Assembly (NCBI RefSeq): GCF_014236795.1
Contig: NZ_CP049017.1
Coordinates: 3,016,001-3,080,000, forward strand
Direction: 5' to 3'
DNA from: Xanthomonas theicola
GTDB lineage: Bacteria; Pseudomonadota; Gammaproteobacteria; Xanthomonadales; Xanthomonadaceae
Length of the DNA stretch: 64,000 nt
Under the pieces are notes generated by a model. That model was given only the letters and a program-made list of their open reading frames with translations, was not told where the DNA came from and searched no databases. A program made the position numbers and the translations under genes. Each line of letters begins with the position of its first letter. The stretch's first letter is position 1. Positions 58,002 to 64,000 of the stretch are shown piece after piece.

Positions 58002-59348
58002 TCAGGCGCGGATCAGGTCCGACAGTTCCTCGGTCCGCGCTTCCAGCAGGGCGGCGTCGCCGCGCGTTTCGACGTTCAGCCGCAGCAGCGGCTCGGTGTT
58101 GGAGCTGCGCAGGTTGAAGCGCCACTGCGCGAACTCGGCGCTGACGCCGTCGGTGTGGTCCAGCGCCGGCGACTGATCGGCGTAATGCGCCAGCACCCGC
58201 TCCACCGCGGCCTTGGCGTCGGCGACCTTGAAGTTGATCTCGCCGCTGCACGGGAACTTCTGCATGCGCGCCTCGACCAGGTCGGCCAGCGAGCGGCCGG
58301 ACTGCGACACCAGCTCGGCGATCAGCAGCCACGGGATCATGCCGGAGTCGGCGTAGGCGAACTGGCGGAAGTAATGGTGCGCGCTCATCTCGCCGCCGTA
58401 GACGGCGTTCTCGCCGCGCATCTTCTCCTTGATGAAGGCATGGCCGCTCTTGCACAGCACCGGCACGCCGCCGGCGTCCTCGACCATCTCCACGGTGTTC
58501 CAGGTCAGGCGCGGGTCGTGCACGACCTTGCCGCCCGGCTGCTTGGCCAGGATCGCCTGCGCGAGCAGGCCGACTAGGTAGTAGCCCTCGATGAAGCGGC
58601 CTGTGTGGTCGAAGAAGAAGCAGCGGTCGAAGTCGCCGTCCCAGGCGATGCCGAAGTCCGCGCCGTGCGCCTTGACCGCGTTGGCGCTGGCCTGGCGGTT
58701 CTCGGGCAGCAGCGGGTTGGGGATGCCGTTGGGGAAGTGGCCGTCCGGCTCGTGGAACACGCGCACGAACTCGAACGGCAGGTACGGGGCCAGCAGGTCG
58801 ACGATGGCGCCGGCGCCGCCGTTGCCGGCGTTGACCACCAGCGTCAGCGGTTTGAGCGTCGGCACGTCCACGTAGCTGAGCAGGTGCTCGATGTAGGCGG
58901 TCTTGTCCGGGCGCTGCTGCTCGGCGGCGGTCGGCGCGGCGGCGGCCGCGGTGTCGGCGGCGACGGTGTCGCGGATCGCGAACAGGCCGGTATCGGAGCT
59001 GATCGGGCGCGCATTCTCGCGTACCAGCTTCATGCCGTTGTAGTCCATCGGATTGTGGCTGGCGGTGACCATCACGCCGCCGGCGGCGCCGAGGTGATCG
59101 GTCTGGAAGTAGACCTCCTCGGTGCCGCACAGGCCGATGTCGATGACCTCGCGGCCGCTGGCGCGCAGGCCGGCCGACAGCGCGTCCTGCAGCGGCTGGC
59201 TGGCCAGGCGCACGTCGTGGCCCACCACCACCGGTCCGCCGTGGAGCTGTGCCGCCAGCGCCACGCCGATGCGGCGGGCCAGGTCCTCGTTCAACTCGTC
59301 GGGCACGCGGCCGCGGATGTCGTAGGCCTTGAATGCGGGAAGCGGCAT
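58002..59348 (-). CDS. xanA: Phosphomannomutase / phosphoglucomutase
   Basis: Interconverts hexose-6-phosphate and hexose-1-phosphate (glucose and mannose) for xanthan, LPS and other glycans. 448 aa, AlgC/XanA type. Starts [28 protein letters not shown]. Catalytic Ser in [19 protein letters not shown], metal loop in [17 protein letters not shown], sugar-binding loop [20 protein letters not shown], phosphate loop [14 protein letters not shown]. Directly upstream of xanB on the same strand; probably co-transcribed from a promoter in the 59349-59480 gap shared with divergent scoA. Confidence 0.96.
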   Translation of the reverse strand: MPLPAFKAYDIRGRVPDELNEDLARRIGVALAAQLHGGPVVVGHDVRLASQPLQDALSAGLRASGREVIDIGLCGTEEVYFQTDHLGAAGGVMVTASHNPMDYNGMKLVRENARPISSDTGLFAIRDTVAADTAAAAAPTAAEQQRPDKTAYIEHLLSYVDVPTLKPLTLVVNAGNGGAGAIVDLLAPYLPFEFVRVFHEPDGHFPNGIPNPLLPENRQASANAVKAHGADFGIAWDGDFDRCFFFDHTGRFIEGYYLVGLLAQAILAKQPGGKVVHDPRLTWNTVEMVEDAGGVPVLCKSGHAFIKEKMRGENAVYGGEMSAHHYFRQFAYADSGMIPWLLIAELVSQSGRSLADLVEARMQKFPCSGEINFKVADAKAAVERVLAHYADQSPALDHTDGVSAEFAQWRFNLRSSNTEPLLRLNVETRGDAALLEARTEELSDLIRA

Positions 59349-59480
59349 AGGGAGGGACCTTGAATGGGGAAGGCTGGAGTGTAACGTTCCGCCCTTAACC
59401 GGTCATTGCGCAGTGCGCAGCGGGCCGCCACCGGCGAGCGGCTAAACTACCGGTCTACTTCTCAATGCGGATGCGGGCCA

Positions 59481-60218
59481 ATGGGCGACACCTCCACCCG
59501 GGCGACCGGGCGACGCGGCAAGCTTTTCCCCGATGCGGCCACGGCGCTGGCCGACCTGGTGGCGGACGGCCACACCCTGGCGGTCGGCGGGTTCGGCCTG
59601 TGCGGCATCCCCGAGGCGCTGATCGCGGCGCTGCGCGATGCGGGGGTGCGCGGCCTGACGGTGATCTCCAACAATGCCGGGATCGACGGCTTCGGCCTGG
59701 GCCAGTTGCTGGCGACCCGGCAGATCCGCAAGATGATCTCGTCCTATGTCGGCGAGAACAAGGAATTCGAGCGCCAGTACCTGTCCGGGGAACTGGAACT
59801 GGAGTTCAATCCGCAGGGCACCCTGGCCGAGCGCCTGCGCGCCGGCGGTGCCGGCATTCCCGCGTTCTTCACCGCCACCGGTTATGGCACGGTCGTCGCC
59901 GAGGGCAAGGAGACGCGCGAATTCGACGGCAAGCACTATGTGCTGGAGACCGCACTGCAGGCCGATGTGGCCCTGGTCAAGGCGTGGAAGGCCGATCCCG
60001 CCGGCAACCTGGTGTTCCGCAAGACCGCGCGCAACTTCAACCCGGCCTGCGCGATGGCCGGCAGGGTCTGCATCGCCGAGGTCGAGCAGATCGTTGCCAC
60101 CGGCAGCATCGACCCGGACCAGGTGCACCTGCCCGGCATCTACGTCGATCGCATCGTGCACAACCCGCATCCCGAGAAACGCATCGAACAGCGCACCCTG
60201 CGCCAGAAGGACGCCTGA
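59481..60218 (+). CDS. scoA: 3-oxoacid CoA-transferase subunit A
   Basis: Alpha subunit of a succinyl-CoA:3-ketoacid CoA-transferase. 245 aa. Starts [48 protein letters not shown] (CoA-transferase A signature with the [10 protein letters not shown] loop), [20 protein letters not shown], and [32 protein letters not shown]. In xanthomonads this pair has been described near LPS genes; the metabolic role is presumably ketone-body or acetoacetate activation. Divergent from xanA. ATG 59481 chosen from conservation. Confidence 0.94.
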   Translation: MGDTSTRATGRRGKLFPDAATALADLVADGHTLAVGGFGLCGIPEALIAALRDAGVRGLTVISNNAGIDGFGLGQLLATRQIRKMISSYVGENKEFERQYLSGELELEFNPQGTLAERLRAGGAGIPAFFTATGYGTVVAEGKETREFDGKHYVLETALQADVALVKAWKADPAGNLVFRKTARNFNPACAMAGRVCIAEVEQIVATGSIDPDQVHLPGIYVDRIVHNPHPEKRIEQRTLRQKDA

Positions 60219-60219
60219 C

Positions 60220-60864
<645 letters not shown>

Positions 60865-60886
60865 CGTCGCGCCGCAACGCGACCGG

Positions 60887-62965
60887 TCAGGCGCCGCGCT
60901 GCGCGTAGGGGTAGTGGCCGGACGTCGCGCTCGGCGCGAGCGCGAGCAAGGCGGCGGCATCGATCACGCGATAGCCGGCCTGCACGGCCAGCGGTGCCGC
61001 CAGCCGCTCCACCGCGTGCGCCAGGGTGCCGTCGATCTGGCCCTGTTCGGTCTCGAATTCCGATGCCGACAGGCCACTGTCCAGCAGCGGTCGCAGCGCG
61101 TCGAGCCGGACCCAGAACATGCTGCCGGAGACGAAACGCGCGTGCTCGAGCGGCAGGCCGCAGCGGCCCGTCCGGCGCAGCAGGTAGTCGGCCGCCGCGC
61201 GGTTGCCGCCCCAGTAGTCGGCGAGCGGCAACAGGTGGCCTTCGGGGGCGACGATGCCGAGCGTGGGATCGGCCGCGAAGGCCTGCAGGATCCGTGCGGC
61301 GCGCTCGGCACCGGTCAGTCGTTGCAGCAGTTCGCCGCGCCATGCATCACCATTGTCCAGGTGCGTGCTGCGTTTGGTATGCAGCTTCAGCGCTACCTCG
61401 ACGCCTTCGTCGAGCAAGCGCTCGGCGGCCTGCAGGAACGGCAGGATGTCGCGGCCGCGGTTTTCCAGCACCATCACCTCATGCGGCAGCGAGCACGCGC
61501 GCAGTTGCGTCTCCACGGCGCGCACCTGTTCGGCCGACGTGGTGACCAGCACACGCCATGGAAGCCGCGTGGCGACCAGGCTGTGCAGAATCTCGCCGAG
61601 CACCTCGGGATACCAGGCATGCACGATCGCCCACGGCGGCTGCGCCGCGTCGCGGGCGCGCGCCGGCCACAGCGCCTTGCGGGTGGCATCCAGGTAGGCA
61701 TGGCCCAGGCGCACGTCGGGTTCCAGCACGGCGCCTTCGGCCCACTCGTTCCAGGCATTGATGAACACCAGGCGCTGGTCGGCGCGGCGCTCCTTCAGCC
61801 GCACGTGGATGGTGGTCCGCAGCCAGTCTTCGTAGCCGCGCGGCGACGCATGCAGGTAGACGCGCCCGGCGCCCGGGCGCCGCGGTTCGTTGTCCCAGCC
61901 CGGGTTGACCCCCGGGTGCAGCAGGTAGTCGGGCAACGAACGCGAGCCGACCTCGGCCGCCAGTTCGCGCCAGTCCAGCACCGTACCGCGGTACTCGGGA
62001 TCGAGCAGGCGTTGCGTCGCAGCCAGCGAGGTCGGGTTGCTCATGTTCGGCGGGAACTCGATCGCCGCGTCGAACCCGATGCTGCGCGGGTCCGGGCGCT
62101 CGAAGCCCTGCACATAGGCGAGGTGGATCTCGCCGATCCCATGGTCCCGGCACCAGGCGCGCCAACGCAGCGCGGTCGCTGTCGGTTCCGGCAGCAAATG
62201 CGGCCGGTACACCAGCAGCATCGGCCGGCCGTCCATGCGCAGGCAGCGCGGATCGCGCAGGTAATCGGCGAGGTGGGCGATGAAGGCCAGGTCGTCCTGT
62301 GCGCTGTGCGCCTGCGCCATCAGCACGTCGTCGTCGCGGCCGTCCCAGCGCCGCGACCACTGCTCGTTCGCCCAGCACAGGCAGAACGACAGATCCAGCG
62401 AGGCGTCGCTCAACCATTGGCGCAGCGGCGTCTCCAGCAGGGTCTTGCCGCCGAACCAGTAGAAATAGAAGCAGAACGCGCCGATGCCGTACTGCTTCGC
62501 CAGGGCGACCTGTTGCCGCATGCTCTGCGCGTTGCGCAGATCGTAGAAGCCCAGGTCGGCGGGCAGGCGCGGCTGGACGTGGCCTTCGAACTGCGGCAGC
62601 GCGCGGGTGACATTGCGCCATTCGGTGAAGCCAGCGCCCCACCAGGCGTCGTTTTCCGCAATCGGGTGGAACTGCGGCAGATAGAACGCCACCAGGGTGG
62701 CCGGCATCGGTTCCGGCAGCGGCGCCGAGCGGCCAGGGAGGTAACCGATGGCGGGTTCGTCGGCGCGCACCCGCGGCCGGCGCTCGACCTGGCCTTGCGC
62801 CAGTTGGCCGCGCGGCGGCGGCGGCACGATGCCCGCGTAGCACGCCAGGAAACGGGTGCGCAAGCGGTCGCGGTCGCCCTGCGAAAGCGGCAGCGCACGG
62901 AATGCGGCGCGCAGCGACAGATAGAGCGCCGTTCTGGTCCGCGCGAGCAGGGCAGAAGCGCTCAC
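60887..62965 (-). CDS. WbsX/RgpF-type glycan biosynthesis protein
   Basis: 692 aa from GTG 62965, overlapping the preceding ETF-QO stop (GTGA). After an N-terminal ~90 residues (LRAAFRALPLSQGDRDRLRTRFLACYAGIV…) comes a glycoside-hydrolase-99-like WbsX domain (about 95-440: VAFYLPQFHPIAENDAWWGAGFTEWRNVTRALPQFEGH, FCFYFYWFGGKTLLE, INAWNEWAEGAVLEPD). Then a rhamnan-synthesis F (RgpF) domain (about 460-690: VMVLENRGRDILPFLQAAERLL, KLHTKRSTHLDNGDAWR, VSGSMFWVRLDAL). Such proteins modify O-antigen or rhamnose-rich glycans. Consistent with the neighbouring xanA/B sugar genes. Confidence 0.87.
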   Translation of the reverse strand: MSASALLARTRTALYLSLRAAFRALPLSQGDRDRLRTRFLACYAGIVPPPPRGQLAQGQVERRPRVRADEPAIGYLPGRSAPLPEPMPATLVAFYLPQFHPIAENDAWWGAGFTEWRNVTRALPQFEGHVQPRLPADLGFYDLRNAQSMRQQVALAKQYGIGAFCFYFYWFGGKTLLETPLRQWLSDASLDLSFCLCWANEQWSRRWDGRDDDVLMAQAHSAQDDLAFIAHLADYLRDPRCLRMDGRPMLLVYRPHLLPEPTATALRWRAWCRDHGIGEIHLAYVQGFERPDPRSIGFDAAIEFPPNMSNPTSLAATQRLLDPEYRGTVLDWRELAAEVGSRSLPDYLLHPGVNPGWDNEPRRPGAGRVYLHASPRGYEDWLRTTIHVRLKERRADQRLVFINAWNEWAEGAVLEPDVRLGHAYLDATRKALWPARARDAAQPPWAIVHAWYPEVLGEILHSLVATRLPWRVLVTTSAEQVRAVETQLRACSLPHEVMVLENRGRDILPFLQAAERLLDEGVEVALKLHTKRSTHLDNGDAWRGELLQRLTGAERAARILQAFAADPTLGIVAPEGHLLPLADYWGGNRAAADYLLRRTGRCGLPLEHARFVSGSMFWVRLDALRPLLDSGLSASEFETEQGQIDGTLAHAVERLAAPLAVQAGYRVIDAAALLALAPSATSGHYPYAQRGA

Positions 62966-64000
62966 AGGTTCTGGTAGTTCGGCCCGGAGCCGCCTTCCGG
63001 GGCGACCCAGTTGATGATCTGGTAGGGATCCTTGATGTCGCAGGTCTTGCAGTGCACGCAGTTGGCGGCGTTGATCTGCAGGCGCTTGCCGGCCGCGTCG
63101 TCGACGATCTCGTAGACCGCCGCGGGGCAGAAGCGGGTGCAGGGGTTGCCGTACTCCTCGGCGCAGCGGGTCACGCAGATCTGCGGGTCCAGCACCTGCA
63201 GGTGCACGGGCTGGTCCTCGTCGTGTTCGGTGGCGGCGAAGTACACGCCCTGCAGGCGGTCGCGCGGCGCCAGCGTGCGCGGCACGTAGTCGCGCCTGGG
63301 CTGTTCGTGCGCGCCGAGCCGGTCCAGCGCGGACCAGTCCGCGCCCACCGTCAGCGTCCACGGCGAGGCGCCCTTGACCAGGGTCTCCCAGGCCCCGTTG
63401 AGCAGGCCGAACCACAGGCCCTTCTTGAATCCGGGCTTGATGTTGCGCACCTGGCGCAGCTCGGCCATCACCTCCGAGCCGCGCAGTTTGGCGTCGAAGC
63501 CGGCCGGGTCCAGCGCCGCGCCGGCGGCCAGGTGTTCGGCGGCGAGCATGCCGCTGCGGATCGCCTGGTGGGTGCCCTTGATCTTGGGCACGTTGAGCAG
63601 GCCGGCGCTATCGCCGATCAGCAGCGCGCCAGGCATCTCCACCTTCGGCAGCGACTGCCAGCCGCCGCTGGCGATGGCGCGGGCGCCGGCCGACAAAATG
63701 GTGCCGCCTTCCAGCAGCGGCTTCATCAACGGGTGGTTCTTCCACTGCTGGAATGCCTCCCACGGCCGGTACTCGGGGTCGTGGTAGTCCAGCCCGCTGA
63801 CGTAGCCCAACGCCACCTGGTTGTTCTCCAGGTGGTACAAAAAGCTGCCGGCGTAGGTCGCGTTGTCCGCCGGCCAGCCCAGGGTGTGCACGATCTTGCC
63901 GGGCACCACGCGGCCTTCCGGCAGCTGCCACAGTTCCTTGATGCCGATCGAATAGGCCTGCGGGTCGCTATCGGCGTCCAGCGCGAAGCGCTCGACCAGG
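62962..64000 (-). CDS. Electron transfer flavoprotein-ubiquinone oxidoreductase, 5' end cut by window
   Basis: C-terminal ~345 residues. Passes electrons from ETF (fatty acid and amino acid oxidation) to ubiquinone in the inner membrane. Visible: LVERFALDADSDPQAYSIGIKELWQLPEG at the edge, then GWPADNATYAGSFLYHLENNQVALGYVSGLDY, MPGALLIGDSAGLLNVPKIKGTHQAIRSGMLAAE (FAD/quinone domain), and a C-terminal ferredoxin part with the 4Fe-4S ligands CTRFCPAAVYEI and INAANCVHCKTCDIKDP. The N-terminal FAD-binding motif is outside the window. Confidence 0.96.
   Translation of the reverse strand, partial: LVERFALDADSDPQAYSIGIKELWQLPEGRVVPGKIVHTLGWPADNATYAGSFLYHLENNQVALGYVSGLDYHDPEYRPWEAFQQWKNHPLMKPLLEGGTILSAGARAIASGGWQSLPKVEMPGALLIGDSAGLLNVPKIKGTHQAIRSGMLAAEHLAAGAALDPAGFDAKLRGSEVMAELRQVRNIKPGFKKGLWFGLLNGAWETLVKGASPWTLTVGADWSALDRLGAHEQPRRDYVPRTLAPRDRLQGVYFAATEHDEDQPVHLQVLDPQICVTRCAEEYGNPCTRFCPAAVYEIVDDAAGKRLQINAANCVHCKTCDIKDPYQIINWVAPEGGSGPNYQNL

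Overview
The window looks like chromosome from a xanthomonad, most likely Xanthomonas. Coding sequence is very GC-rich. The xps type II secretion operon runs E-F-G-H-I-J-K-L-M-N, xanA/xanB sit beside the CoA-transferase pair known in xanthomonads as part of the LPS region, and housekeeping gene orders (lptF/lptG, pepA-holC-valS, holD-rimI, gloB-MTase-rnhA-dnaQ) are gammaproteobacterial. No species is assigned.

Layout. 1-8.9 kb: the minus-strand xps operon, cut by the window edge inside xpsN, with a ~255 bp duplicated block between xpsF and xpsG. 9.4-20.8 kb: purL (with two in-frame repeat insertions), a dsbC-like lipoprotein, xerD, an RDD membrane protein, lptG/lptF, pepA and holC. 20.8-22.7 kb: a lower-GC two-gene insert (OLD-like ATPase plus DUF4276/Toprim-like protein) that separates holC from valS and looks like an anti-phage module. 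25.65-35.28 kb: an accessory island between valS and rimI, bounded on the left by a degenerate copy of the rimI 3' end. It encodes a secreted penicillin-acylase-type Ntn hydrolase, an MFS exporter, a TauD-like dioxygenase, a 67-aa peptide ending CSPTCHG, an unrecognised 243-aa protein, a PP-loop ATPase, a GNAT acetyltransferase and a SAM methyltransferase. I read this as a candidate undescribed peptide (RiPP-type) biosynthetic cluster; it is the most interesting locus here.

35.3-45.3 kb: rimI, a holD-like gene, pssA, a DUF4124 protein, proS, an H-NS family gene with clear terminators, a ThrE-type exporter, and a four-gene Mla-type lipid transport operon. 45.3-49.94 kb: an IS nest. An IS630-type element is interrupted by a second IS630-type element (TA duplication), which is interrupted by an IS3-family element; a complete IS5-family element (CTAA duplication) abuts the outer one. 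50.0-54.8 kb: an MltD-like transglycosylase, gloB, a methyltransferase, rnhA, dnaQ and a PP2C phosphatase. 55-56.3 kb: tRNA-Ser(CGA) followed by decayed LysR and ISL3-type fragments. 56.5-64 kb: xanB, xanA, scoA, scoB, a WbsX/RgpF-type glycan protein and the C-terminal part of ETF-ubiquinone oxidoreductase.

A recurring theme is a family of heptanucleotide arrays (ACTCGGG and variants), often as two arrays in opposite orientation around a 45-110 bp spacer. They lie between genes and also inside or at the ends of coding sequences (purL twice, the pepA C-terminus, the mlaF N-terminus). All identifications come from reading motifs by eye; no database search was run.
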